From positions 38,889 to 102,888 of the forward strand of contig NZ_CYSA01000008.1 in the NCBI RefSeq assembly GCF_001458355.1: DNA of 64,000 nt. The letters are read 5' to 3'. This DNA is from Thalassovita gelatinovora. GTDB lineage: Bacteria; Pseudomonadota; Alphaproteobacteria; Rhodobacterales; Rhodobacteraceae. A program made the translations under genes and the position numbers. Of the stretch, positions 1 to 8,226 are shown in pieces (the stretch's first letter is position 1; each line of letters starts with the position of its first letter). The notes beneath the pieces are model-generated. The model ran no database searches and was not told where the DNA came from. It saw only the letters and a program-made list of their open reading frames with translations.

Positions 1-49
1 TCTTGACCCAAGTCGTTGGCGAAGCTTCGGTTCGCATCGTTTGGCTCAT
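1..49 (-). CDS. 5' end of an unidentified leftward gene (partial)
   Basis: Only the first 16 codons lie in the window, reading leftward from an ATG at 49-47 and beginning MSQTMRTEASPTTWVK. The start is supported by a strong Shine-Dalgarno, AGGAGA, at 60-55 with a 5-base gap. No domain can be recognised from so short a stretch. The gene is divergent from the reductase/flavodoxin pair on its right. An oxygenase fed by that pair is possible but cannot be shown from this fragment. Confidence 0.6.
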   Translation of the reverse strand, partial: MSQTMRTEASPTTWVK

Positions 50-60
50 GGTTTTCTCCT

Positions 61-124
61 CTGCCAAATATAGTATGGCAGCAGAAGCCACCATTGAGGC
101 AAAATAATTGGTCGACTATCGACC
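61..124. promoter_or_regulatory. Two short inverted repeats upstream of the leftward gene
   Basis: CTGCCA (61-66) and TGGCAG (76-81) form perfect 6-base arms around 9 bases, directly upstream of the leftward gene's ribosome-binding site. A second repeat, GGTCG-ACTAT-CGACC, lies at 110-124. Both could be operator half-sites or leader hairpins. The rest of the 325-base gap before the reductase gene shows nothing else I can name. Confidence 0.3.
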
Positions 125-373
125 GTTTGTGCTTTATTCAAACTTCTCATTGATTTTTTGCACAGTCAATGCAAATGATCTTTGCAACGAATTAAAATGG
201 GTGAAAGCCGGTGAAAATGTCAGGACATCGCGGTGTGCCGTTTAAAAAAGCGTCATTCTCCCTCGCATTTCGCGGGCGATGCTCTGAGGTTCCTGTGGTC
301 CCGATGACGTTGGTCGACGGGCGCCCAGGGCAGACATTATTGTCTTTTGTCGAAGCTATTCATGGGGGATCGC

Positions 374-1594
374 ATGACCGCTAAAGTCGCCATAATAGGT
401 GCTGGTCCGTCTGGATGTTATACTGCGCAAGCGTTGTTGAAAATGGATCCCGATCTAGAGGTTGATGTCATTGACGCGCAGCCAACGCCCTTTGGGCTGG
501 TGCGCTATGGCGTGGCGGCTGATCATCAGGGAACCAAGGGGGTGGCACGGCAGTTTGCCCGGATTTTTATCCGCCAGAAAGCGCGTTTCTTCGGCAATAT
601 CCGGATCGGGGAGCAGGTGACGCTTGGTGAATTGCAGGATGCCTATGACGCGGTCGTCATTGCCGCGGGGCTCTCCGGGGACCGTCGCCTTGGTATTCCC
701 GGCGATGACCTTCCCGGCATCATCGGATCAGGATCGTTGACACGCGCGCTTTATGAACACCCCGATGCAGCCGCTTTGCCCGAACTTGGCCAAGATCCGG
801 TAATCATCGGCACAGGGAACGTGGCCATTGATGTTCTCCGGCTGTTAGCCAAAACTCCCGAAGAGCTAAGGGGCAGTGATTTGGGCGACGGGCCGACGGC
901 GTGGCTGGCGGCGCATAAGTTTCGTAAAATCACTGTCGTTGGCCGATCTTCCGCTGGGGCAGCGCGGTTCTCCCCGGTGCTGCTTAAGGAATTGGCGGAT
1001 TTGTCGGCTATAGACGTAAGCGTCATGCATCCGGGATCGGCCAATGACGAAGAAGGCAAGCGTCGTTTAGAGGCGCTGGCTGAGTTGGTAGCGGCAACAT
1101 CCGGACCAGTTCAGGTTGATTTCCACTTTGATAGCTGTCCGATTGCGATCGAAGACGTTTCGACCGGTTTGAAGCTAGATGTCGAAACGCCAGAGGGCAG
1201 GCAAAGCCTTTTGGCCTCTTCGATTATCACGGCCATCGGTTTTACCTCGGATGGTTCGCTGGACCGCGATACCATGTTGGACAGCGCCCAAGATCGCATG
1301 CGGCCAGAAAATCGGACCTATACAATCGGTTGGTTCCGAAATGGCCCAGTCGGGGCAATCCCGAAATGTCGTGAAGATGCACAAGCCTTGGCCCAACGGG
1401 TCATGTCAGAGCTTCAGCCCGATCCCGACCGAATTGGGCGCAACCTGTTCGAAACAGTGCCAGACATCGTCGGCTTTGATCATTGGCAACGGGTCGACGC
1501 TCTGGAGCTGTCAACGGCCCCAGACGACCGCTGTCGTCGCAAAATTTTCCACAAGGCGGAGCTGCTTCGCCCTTCTAACCTTCAGGACGCTTGA
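374..1594 (+). CDS. NADPH:ferredoxin/flavodoxin reductase (adrenodoxin-reductase/FprA type)
   Basis: A 406-residue flavoprotein expected to pass electrons from NADPH through FAD to a ferredoxin or flavodoxin. The N-terminus carries the FAD-binding Rossmann motif GAGPSGCYTAQ, followed by PFGLVRYGVAADHQGTK, a hallmark of the adrenodoxin reductase/FprA family. A second dinucleotide motif, GTGNVAIDVLRLL, binds NADP. The C-terminus has the family's GWFRNGPVGAIP-type segment. ATG 374 is preferred over TTG 347 and ATG 362 because GGGGGA precedes it and the conserved fold begins right after it. It ends 3 bases before a flavodoxin-like gene, so the two are very probably an electron-transfer pair serving an oxygenase or similar enzyme not seen here. 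Confidence 0.85.
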   Translation: MTAKVAIIGAGPSGCYTAQALLKMDPDLEVDVIDAQPTPFGLVRYGVAADHQGTKGVARQFARIFIRQKARFFGNIRIGEQVTLGELQDAYDAVVIAAGLSGDRRLGIPGDDLPGIIGSGSLTRALYEHPDAAALPELGQDPVIIGTGNVAIDVLRLLAKTPEELRGSDLGDGPTAWLAAHKFRKITVVGRSSAGAARFSPVLLKELADLSAIDVSVMHPGSANDEEGKRRLEALAELVAATSGPVQVDFHFDSCPIAIEDVSTGLKLDVETPEGRQSLLASSIITAIGFTSDGSLDRDTMLDSAQDRMRPENRTYTIGWFRNGPVGAIPKCREDAQALAQRVMSELQPDPDRIGRNLFETVPDIVGFDHWQRVDALELSTAPDDRCRRKIFHKAELLRPSNLQDA

Positions 1595-1597
1595 AAC

Positions 1598-2068
1598 ATG
1601 AACATCGCAATTCTGTTCGGGACCGAAACCGGCAACGCCGAAATGTTGGCCGAAGATATTTCTTCTGCACTGGAGGACGAACACCAGACCCGTTTTGCCA
1701 ATTTGCAAGATACCGGTCCCAGTGAGTTGCGCGATGCAGAGCTGAACATCATCGTATGCTCCTCCTACGGAGATGGAGAATTGCCTGCATCCGCCAAGCC
1801 TTTTGCTGATCGCTTGCGAGAAGAGCAAACCGATCTGGATGGTGTGCGTTTTGCCATGTTTGGATTGGGCGATGGGGAATATGCCACCACCTTCGGTCAT
1901 GGGTCCATGAAGTTGGCCGAAATGCTGATCGGGCGAGGCGCTGAAATTGTCGGCGAAAGGTTGGTCCATGATGCATCTGGGGATGATCTGCCCGAAGACA
2001 TCGCTATTCCTTGGGCAGAGGCGATTTTGGCAAGCGGCAACGCCGCTGCTGCATCGACTGCTGAGTAG
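1598..2068 (+). CDS. Flavodoxin-like FMN electron carrier
   Basis: A 156-residue single-domain flavodoxin fold, close in size to MioC/flavodoxins. The FMN phosphate-binding loop LFGTETGNAEMLAED opens the protein. SSYGDGELPASAKPF and FGLGDGEYATTFGH match the two FMN-flanking loops of the flavodoxin/cytochrome P450 reductase FMN domain. It sits 3 bases after the NADPH reductase gene, implying co-translation, and is the likely acceptor for that reductase. The final electron acceptor is unknown. Confidence 0.85.
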   Translation: MNIAILFGTETGNAEMLAEDISSALEDEHQTRFANLQDTGPSELRDAELNIIVCSSYGDGELPASAKPFADRLREEQTDLDGVRFAMFGLGDGEYATTFGHGSMKLAEMLIGRGAEIVGERLVHDASGDDLPEDIAIPWAEAILASGNAAAASTAE

Positions 2069-2264
2069 CCTGCGTTTTTCTGGCCGCTTTCTTTGATGAT
2101 CTTGTATCACTGATCGTCCGGTAGACCGCGAAACCATTTGTAGAGTTACAGAAGAAATCGGTTCCGATACCTTGTCGGTGCAGGTTCGCGGATGGCCCGT
2201 AGTTGTTTCGCAATGGGCGGCGTGCTAGCTCTCGACATGGCCTTTCTGTCGGTAAGGAACCACA

Positions 2265-2645
2265 ATGACACCTCTCGTCCCCAAAAGCATTTCCGCCCCG
2301 TTTGGAAATTATTCCCATGGTATCGCCGCCGGTCCCTTGGTGGCGACTTCGGGACAGTTGGGCCTGAAGGCGGACGGTACGATCCCGCAAAGTGTCACTG
2401 AACAAGCCGAGGTTTGTTTCGCCGCGATCGGGGCGATCCTTGCCGAGGACGGTTTGGATTTTTCGGATGTGGTGCGCTTTTCGGCCTTCGTTACAAAACG
2501 AGAAGATATGGCGCCCTATATGGCGGTGCGTGACCGAATCTGTGCCGATCTGGCGGTGAAGCCAGCGTCGACATTGGTGATCGTATCGGGTTTTACCAAG
2601 CCCGAGTTTCTGGTCGAAATCGAGGCGCTCGCTCTGCGTCGCTGA
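2265..2645 (+). CDS. RidA/YjgF-family protein lacking the catalytic arginine
   Basis: A 126-residue RidA (YjgF/YER057c/UK114) fold protein. Family marks include AAGPLVATSGQLGL near the start and the C-terminal PEFLVEIEALALRR. Classical RidA enzymes hydrolyse reactive enamines/imines using an arginine in a segment written ARVCVEV. Here the aligned segment reads STLVIVS, so that arginine is missing and deaminase activity is doubtful. It lies at the edge of the catabolic island, and in nitrogen-compound pathways such paralogues often process ring-opened imine intermediates. That role is inferred. About 196 bases separate it from the flavodoxin gene, so it may have its own promoter. Confidence 0.8.
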   Translation: MTPLVPKSISAPFGNYSHGIAAGPLVATSGQLGLKADGTIPQSVTEQAEVCFAAIGAILAEDGLDFSDVVRFSAFVTKREDMAPYMAVRDRICADLAVKPASTLVIVSGFTKPEFLVEIEALALRR

Positions 2646-2658
2646 AGTTCGTGAAAAA

Positions 2659-2684
2659 CCGCGCCGAGGCAGTCCTCGACGCGG
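2659..2684. terminator. Hairpin between convergent ridA-like and folD-like genes
   Basis: CCGCG-C-CGAGG, loop CAGT, CCTCG-A-CGCGG forms a strong GC stem with one C/A mismatch, 15 bases after the RidA-like stop codon. No run of T follows, so it is only a tentative terminator. The remaining roughly 200 bases to the FolD-like stop show nothing I can identify. Confidence 0.4.
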
Positions 2685-2887
2685 CGATGTTGCCGTCGGG
2701 TTTACGGGCCGATGTTGATCGGTGCTGCTTTGACGCTTGGGGAACAGTTTTCCCAAGCTGGCGTGTGCGCGGGCCGGGGGCAGGGTCTTTTGAGTGAAGG
2801 CAACATAATCCGTCTTCAGCACTTAGTAATGTTCGGTGCAGGTGAGCAGTCCCGTACCACCATGAGTGCTGACTGTGGCTGAGTGCT

Positions 2888-3745
2888 TTATTTTTGCGCG
2901 GAAATCGCTGCATCTGCGACATTTTTAAACAGCAACGCGGTGGTGACCGGGCCGACGCCATCGGGGACATCGGTCACGGTCAGATCCATCCCGGCGCAGG
3001 CTGCTAGGTCGAGATCGCCGACAAGCCCCTCTGAGCCGCGGTTGATCGATACGTCTAGAACCACAGTGCCCGGCGCGAGGTGAGCAGGAGTGATCAGTCC
3101 GGGAACGCCGGCGGCAGTCACCACGATTTCGGCGCGCCTTGTATGGGCAACCAGATCCTTGGTGTCGACATGGGTGACGGTGACGGTGGCACCGGCGTCG
3201 AGCAGCAGATGGGCAAGTGGCCGCCCGACGATGCGCGAAGCCCCAACCAGCGTGACTTCGCGACCAGTAAGGGAACCGGCCAGTTCTTCGGCGATTAGTC
3301 GGCAGGCCATTGCCGTTGCCGGGGGGCGCGCCGGGGCACCGAGGGCGAGCAGACCGGCGTTCAGCGGGTGCTGTCCGTCAATGTCTTTGGCAGCGCCCAG
3401 CGTCAGGGCGGCTTCCAGCGGATCAAGCCCGGTGGGAAGCGGGTGGAGCGCCGCCACTGCATCGATCTCGGCGTTGCTGCTATTCTCTTTTAGCTGCGCA
3501 AGAGTGGCGGCGGCGGTCGCAGGGTAGGGGACGAGCGTTAGCTTGATCCCGGCCTCGGCCGCCAAGCTCTGTTGCCGCCGTCCATAGGCCGCCATACCCG
3601 CATTCGTTGGATCCTGAAGGACTCGAAGGTGTGGTGCGCGGGTAAGTGTGACAAGCGTTGCTCGTGTTTCGGCATTGATCCGGGCGGCAAGATCGATGCC
3701 GGTCCAAATTCTTGGGGCGGATTGTTCAGAGGGTTGAAGAGACAT
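2888..3745 (-). CDS. Divergent FolD-like protein (methylene-THF dehydrogenase fold)
   Basis: A 285-residue homologue of FolD, the bifunctional methylene-THF dehydrogenase/methenyl-THF cyclohydrolase. The NAD(P)-binding part is clear (VGASRIVGRPLAHLLL; DVPDGVGPVTTALLFKN) and the KDIDG-type loop survives as KDIDGQHPL. The catalytic YxxxK signature reads Y54-G-R-R-Q58, so the lysine is replaced by glutamine. The QLPLP-type segment reads LHPLP, so the folate-contacting glutamine is also gone. Cyclohydrolase activity is therefore unlikely; a dehydrogenase-only or altered-substrate role is possible. Its ATG lies inside the 3' end of the IclR gene (20-base overlap), so the two are translationally coupled. 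A canonical FolD is encoded at 11667-12521 in the facing operon. Confidence 0.75.
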   Translation of the reverse strand: MSLQPSEQSAPRIWTGIDLAARINAETRATLVTLTRAPHLRVLQDPTNAGMAAYGRRQQSLAAEAGIKLTLVPYPATAAATLAQLKENSSNAEIDAVAALHPLPTGLDPLEAALTLGAAKDIDGQHPLNAGLLALGAPARPPATAMACRLIAEELAGSLTGREVTLVGASRIVGRPLAHLLLDAGATVTVTHVDTKDLVAHTRRAEIVVTAAGVPGLITPAHLAPGTVVLDVSINRGSEGLVGDLDLAACAGMDLTVTDVPDGVGPVTTALLFKNVADAAISAQK

Positions 3746-4502
3746 GCTTGGCGCAGGCTTTCAGGTGGGGAATGATGTTGGCCCGGTCTTCGGCGCTGTA
3801 GCGTGCGCGTTCAAAGATAATTGAAACGGCGCCAATCACTTCGCCCATACCTGGGGTGAAAACCGGCGCGGCAAGCGAGGCGACGTCAGACACGTAGTCA
3901 CCTTCACTCTCGGCAAAACCACGCTCGTGTGTTTCGCGCAATATGTCATCGAAACGCGCGCGGTCCATGCCGGTCTTCTGAATGAAGTCCGCGAATTCCG
4001 AGCCTGCAAGGATACGTTCGCGCCGTGCTTCGTCGAGATAAGCCAACATGGCTCGCCCGGCGGCAGTTTGCGGCAGGGGCAGGCGGGTTCCTACGGCGAC
4101 ACGGTTCAGGGTGAAACCTGCGGGCAAGAAGGCATGGGCGACATAGACAGCATCCACGTGGTCAAGCATCGCAAAGGAAATCGCCTCGCCAATTTCTTCG
4201 GCGGCTTTGCGCAGGATCGGTTGGATCATCTGGGTGATCCCACGCCCTTCGATGAATCCTTGCGACAGGTTCAAGACGTGTGGCGTTAGTTCGTATCGGC
4301 CGCGATCTACGTTCAGGTAGCCCAGTTGTTCAAGTGTACGCACGAGACGGCGCACCACGGCGCGGTTCAGGTTTACCTTCTCGGCGATTTCGGAAATGGT
4401 GATCGAACGGTCCTTGGCGTCGAAAGCCAGAAGCACCGACAGCCCCTTGGCGAAGGTGAGCGATATTTCCTTGTCGTTCCCGTTCAGCATCGTAGTTCTC
4501 AT
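3726..4502 (-). CDS. IclR-family transcriptional regulator
   Basis: A 258-residue regulator with an N-terminal winged helix-turn-helix (about residues 15-75; ITISEIAEKVNLNRAVVRRL) and a C-terminal IclR effector domain. The domain contains GTRLPLPQTAAGRAMLA and ends in APVFTPGMGEVIGAVSI-type sequence. The family typically controls a neighbouring catabolic operon and binds the pathway substrate or an intermediate. It is divergent from the creatininase-led operon, and a near-perfect inverted repeat lies in the shared region. ATG 4502 and ATG 4490 are both possible starts; neither has a strong Shine-Dalgarno. It probably controls the operon to its right and its own folD-like partner. Confidence 0.88.
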   Translation of the reverse strand: MRTTMLNGNDKEISLTFAKGLSVLLAFDAKDRSITISEIAEKVNLNRAVVRRLVRTLEQLGYLNVDRGRYELTPHVLNLSQGFIEGRGITQMIQPILRKAAEEIGEAISFAMLDHVDAVYVAHAFLPAGFTLNRVAVGTRLPLPQTAAGRAMLAYLDEARRERILAGSEFADFIQKTGMDRARFDDILRETHERGFAESEGDYVSDVASLAAPVFTPGMGEVIGAVSIIFERARYSAEDRANIIPHLKACAKHVSSTL

Positions 4503-4540
4503 CTCGCTGGCATTTCAGTCTGAGTAGCACCTTAATTTGT

Positions 4541-4570
4541 CCGATAGTAGAGATGAAAGTCTATTATCGG
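4541..4570. promoter_or_regulatory. Candidate IclR operator (inverted repeat)
   Basis: CCGATAGTAGA (4541-4551) and TCTATTATCGG (4560-4570) are inverted copies matching at 10 of 11 positions, with an 8-base spacer. It lies 38 bases before the IclR start and about 200 before the creatininase gene. A partly similar stretch, CCGTTCGATAGATGATTCGAA, overlaps it downstream (roughly 4574-4594). Its position in a divergent regulator/operon gap makes an operator likely. Confidence 0.6.
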
Positions 4571-4768
4571 CTGTCCGTTCGATAGATGATTCGAATGTGG
4601 CGCAGGTGAATGCATTGCATGACCGCCTAAATAATGGGCGGTGCGCTTTGAATCCCGTTACATATTAGGCCTCCTGCTGTGCGCACTCGTTTTGTGGATT
4701 GACGCTGACTTGATGTCGGCGTCACCTGAACGAACAAATGATCGATAAACGAACGAAACTGACGCGCA

Positions 4769-5554
4769 ATGCCTCTCACCATCTGGTCCGACCTTAAAAC
4801 AACTGATTTCGCTAGGATAAACCCGGCGACCGCCGTGGCGCTTCTACCCGTCGGCGCGACCGAACAGCATGGTCCACACCTGCCGCTATCTACGGATTCG
4901 ATTTTGGGCGAAGGCGTGGCCCGGCTGGCAGCGGCCAAGACCGGAGCGGATGTTTACCTCCTGCCGACCGTGACCTATACGAAATCAGACGAACACTTGT
5001 CCTATCCGGGCACGCTGACTCTGGATGCCGAGACTTTACTGGCAACGCTGACACAGATCGGAAAAAGCGTGGCGCGCTCAGGGGTGCGAAAGCTGGTAAT
5101 CCTGAACGCCCATGGCGGAAATGTGCCGGTTTTGGGGATTCTTGCCCGAAAGCTTCGAATTGAAGACGGTCTACTGGTGGTGACTGCTGGCTGGATGTCG
5201 ATGGGCTTTCCTGATGGGCTTATTTCGGCGGAAGAACGACGCGACGGGATCCACGGAGGCTTGGTCGAGACTGCGGCCATGCTGCATTTCCGCCCCGATC
5301 TGGTGGATATGGGCGCAGCGCAGGATTTTGTTCCTGCTTCGCGTGCAGTGGCCGAAAACAATCAGATCCTTCGTATTCTGGGCCCGGTGGGCACCGGTTG
5401 GATTTCAGAGGACCTGCATCCGGCAGGGGTGGCGGGCAATGCCGCCGCCGCAACGTCCGAGATAGGGTCCGCGTTGGTAGAGCATGCCGCCGAACGCTAT
5501 GCGCTGCTTCTGGAAGAAGTGGCGGCGCATCCGCAGCCGGGAGACGGGGTATGA
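4769..5554 (+). CDS. Creatininase-family amidohydrolase
   Basis: A 261-residue member of the creatininase/MftE family, metal-dependent hydrolases of (often cyclic) amide bonds. Metal-site signatures are present in order: VGATEQHGPHLPLSTDS (Glu, His, Asp), LNAHGGN (His) and GGLVETAAML (Glu). Length is normal for the family. It is the first gene of a rightward catabolic operon and overlaps the next gene by 4 bases (ATGA). In context it may open a lactam ring or hydrolyse an amide of the imported compound. Family members act on creatinine, peptides and other amides, so the substrate cannot be read from sequence. No strong ribosome-binding site precedes the ATG. Confidence 0.85.
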   Translation: MPLTIWSDLKTTDFARINPATAVALLPVGATEQHGPHLPLSTDSILGEGVARLAAAKTGADVYLLPTVTYTKSDEHLSYPGTLTLDAETLLATLTQIGKSVARSGVRKLVILNAHGGNVPVLGILARKLRIEDGLLVVTAGWMSMGFPDGLISAEERRDGIHGGLVETAAMLHFRPDLVDMGAAQDFVPASRAVAENNQILRILGPVGTGWISEDLHPAGVAGNAAAATSEIGSALVEHAAERYALLLEEVAAHPQPGDGV

Positions 5555-6828
5555 CGATGAACCGAGCAACGGTGGGCGATACCGTTTTGCGAAATCTTCA
5601 TGTGCCGGCGACTTTGTTGGATGGGTTTTCCGGGTCAAAAGCCGAAAAGTCAGGATTGGTTCCGGTGGATTTGGCGATACGCGACGGCCGTTTCTTTCCG
5701 GCGGTGCCCGGAAAGGACGGACAGGATATGGGCGGGCGCATTCTGTTGCCCGGTTTCGTGGATATGCATGTTCATATCGATAAAGCTTACACTGTGCATC
5801 GTACCGGGTTTTCCCAACGCGGGTTGGGGCATGCTGTAGAATTGTCGATGAGCGACAGTCCGAACCGGACAGTTGACGACATGATCGAACGGATGGAACG
5901 TTCGTTGGTTGCGGCCGAAAAACATGGCACCGTGGCTATGCGTACCCATCTGGACACGCTTGATGCCCCCGAACAGAGCCCCGCATGGATCGCCTATGGC
6001 GAGATGAAGCGCGCCTGGAAGGGCCGGATCAAGCTTCAAGCTGTGGCGCTGATGGCGCTTTCACGGGTCGAAGAAGAAGCCTTTGCCCACCGCTGTGCTC
6101 AGGTCGCGGAGAGGGGGGGCATTCTGGGGGCCTTCATCGACACCAAGATGGCGACGCCAGAACGGCTGGATATCTATCTGGGTCATGCGATGGATCACGG
6201 GCTCGATCTGGATCTACATTTGGACGAAACGGTGGATCCCGACGCAGATGGGCTTGGCCGATTGCTCGAGGGGGTCGTGCGCAAGGGCTATCAAGGCCGG
6301 ATCGTCGCAGGCCATTGTTGCGCACTGGCGCAAAAAACAGTGACTGAGCAGAATGCGTTGATTGCTAAAGTGGCAGAGGCGGGAGTGCACGTGGTGTCTC
6401 TGCCGCTTTCGAACGGGTTTCTTCAGGATCGCGCGCCGCACCGAACCAAGCGGATGGTCGGTCTTGCCCCGGTGCAAGAACTGGCGGCGGCAGGCGTTAA
6501 TGTTGCTTTCGCCTCTGACAATGTGCGCGACGCGTTCTACCCCTATGGGACTTATGACATGCTCGAAGTGCAACGGTCGGGCACGTTCCTTGGACAGCTG
6601 GAAGCCGATCCAGGGCGCTGGATCGAAGCCGTGACACGCGCTCCGGCTCTGGCGATGGGGCTCGCGGATGCCGGGTGTATCCGTGCCGGTGGTCCGGCGG
6701 ATGGGGTGATCTTCGAGGCATGGGACTGGGCTGACCTTTACAGCGGCATCGGGCTTGAACGCTCGGTCTTCCGAGGCGGACGGATGCTGAGTGCCGCTGC
6801 CGGATTCAAGACAAGGGAGCATGCCTGA
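5551..6828 (+). CDS. Cytosine-deaminase-like amidohydrolase
   Basis: A 425-residue amidohydrolase-superfamily enzyme of the CodA type, expected to hydrolyse an amidine or cyclic amide (for example cytosine-, creatinine- or hydantoin-like rings). Metal and catalytic motifs appear in order: PGFVDMHVHIDK, RTHLDT, LHLDETVDPD, AGHCCAL and ASDNVRDAFYPYG. The start is ATG 5551, which overlaps the creatininase stop as ATGA; an open frame reaches further upstream but lies inside the creatininase gene. The stop overlaps the next start (TGATG). With the adjacent creatininase-family enzyme it forms a two-hydrolase module, which points to a nitrogen heterocycle as substrate (inference). Confidence 0.83.
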   Translation: MTMNRATVGDTVLRNLHVPATLLDGFSGSKAEKSGLVPVDLAIRDGRFFPAVPGKDGQDMGGRILLPGFVDMHVHIDKAYTVHRTGFSQRGLGHAVELSMSDSPNRTVDDMIERMERSLVAAEKHGTVAMRTHLDTLDAPEQSPAWIAYGEMKRAWKGRIKLQAVALMALSRVEEEAFAHRCAQVAERGGILGAFIDTKMATPERLDIYLGHAMDHGLDLDLHLDETVDPDADGLGRLLEGVVRKGYQGRIVAGHCCALAQKTVTEQNALIAKVAEAGVHVVSLPLSNGFLQDRAPHRTKRMVGLAPVQELAAAGVNVAFASDNVRDAFYPYGTYDMLEVQRSGTFLGQLEADPGRWIEAVTRAPALAMGLADAGCIRAGGPADGVIFEAWDWADLYSGIGLERSVFRGGRMLSAAAGFKTREHA

Positions 6829-8213
6829 TGGCGGATTTGATCGCTTTACGCGACGCGCTGTCCGGATTCGATCTGGACGAAAACCCGAATTCCGTGCAGC
6901 GGAAAAGCCGGGATTTCTATTGGTATAGCCCGGTCCTGATGGAGCAGTTAAAAGATGTCTGCGCCGATCTGGTGGTGACGCCGAAGGACGAGGCCGAGCT
7001 GATCGAGATCCTGAAAATCTGCTATGCCCATGACGTGCCGGTTACGACGCGCGGGGCAGGAACGGGCAATTATGGCCAGGCGATGCCGCTTGAGGGCGGG
7101 GTGGTTCTACACATGAAGCACATGACCGCGATCAAGAGCATTGCGGATGGCGTATTGGTGGCCGAGGCTGGCGCCATCATAAAGAATCTGGAAATTGCCG
7201 CGCGCGAGGCAGGAACGGAGCTGCGGCTGTTTCCGTCGACTACCGCGATGGCCACGCTGGGCGGCTTCATCGCCGGCGGTTCTTCGGGGATCGGAGCGAT
7301 CCGCTGGGGTGGACTGCGCACACCGGGCAATATCCTTCGGGTGCGGCTGGTCACGATGGAGGCCGAGCCACGCATCATCGAGCTGACTGGTGACGATGTT
7401 TTCAAGGCGGCCCATGCATATGGGGTGAATGGGGTGATCACCGAAATCGAGATACCGGTTGATCCCGCTGTCGACTGGTGTGACGTGCTGATTGGGGCGC
7501 CGGATTTTACCACCGCCACGAAGATTTCTTTCGCAATTGGCGAGGCCGAGACGATCACAAAACGCATGGTTTCGACCTTCGAGGCCGAGATCCCGGCAGC
7601 CTATTTCAACCGCTACACCGAATTCACCGTGCCCGGCGAAGCTGTGGTCGCCGTGATCGTGGCGCGCGCGGATCTGGAAAAGCTGGAAACTCTGATCGAC
7701 GAAACGGGTGGCAGCATGCGGTTTCGGGCCGACCGTGACATCGGAGATCGAAGACTTCCTGCGGTCTATGAATATTGCTGGAACCATACGACGTTGCGCG
7801 CGCTCAAGGTGGATCCGTCGCTATCTTATCTGCAAATGATGCTGCCCCATGACGACCTTTACAGCGCGATTGCGCGGGTAAAGGCCGATTTCGGGGACGA
7901 ATTGATCCTGCATTTCGAAATGACGATCTTCGCTGGCAAGGTAACCGCCATGTGTATGCCGGTTCTACGCTATACCAGCGCCGAAAGGCTGGAACAGCTG
8001 ATAGTCACGCTGGAACACGATTATGGCGTGATCGTCTTTAATCCGCACCGTGTAACCCTGGAAGAAGGCGGGATGAAAAAGACCGACCCCTCCCAGCTGC
8101 AATTCAAGCGCGAAACCGATCCTAAGGGACTGCTCAATCCCGGCAAGATGATTGCCTGGACTGATCCAGACTGGCGGCCGGAACCGGGTCGCGCCTACCT
8201 GTTTAACCGCTAA
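6828..8213 (+). CDS. FAD-binding oxidase/dehydrogenase of the VAO (GlcD-like) family
   Basis: A 461-residue flavoprotein with the FAD-binding type 4 domain. The pyrophosphate-binding region TTRGAGTGNYGQAMPLEGG is clear and is followed by TLGGFIAGGSSGIG. The C-terminal half is the FAD-oxidase cap, ending FNPHRVTLEEGG and LLNPGKM, as in GlcD/DLD-type enzymes. I see no iron-sulfur cysteine cluster. Family members oxidise alpha-hydroxy acids, alcohols or amines. The start overlaps the previous stop by one base and has AAGGGAG upstream. It probably oxidises the ring-opened product in the same pathway, passing electrons to a quinone or O2. Confidence 0.8.
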   Translation: MADLIALRDALSGFDLDENPNSVQRKSRDFYWYSPVLMEQLKDVCADLVVTPKDEAELIEILKICYAHDVPVTTRGAGTGNYGQAMPLEGGVVLHMKHMTAIKSIADGVLVAEAGAIIKNLEIAAREAGTELRLFPSTTAMATLGGFIAGGSSGIGAIRWGGLRTPGNILRVRLVTMEAEPRIIELTGDDVFKAAHAYGVNGVITEIEIPVDPAVDWCDVLIGAPDFTTATKISFAIGEAETITKRMVSTFEAEIPAAYFNRYTEFTVPGEAVVAVIVARADLEKLETLIDETGGSMRFRADRDIGDRRLPAVYEYCWNHTTLRALKVDPSLSYLQMMLPHDDLYSAIARVKADFGDELILHFEMTIFAGKVTAMCMPVLRYTSAERLEQLIVTLEHDYGVIVFNPHRVTLEEGGMKKTDPSQLQFKRETDPKGLLNPGKMIAWTDPDWRPEPGRAYLFNR

Positions 8214-8226
8214 TTCGAGGCGCACC

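Noticed and set aside
5398..5550. An upstream extension of the CodA-like frame
   Set aside because: It lies inside the creatininase-family gene in another frame. ATG 5551 gives the usual ATGA overlap and matches the family start.
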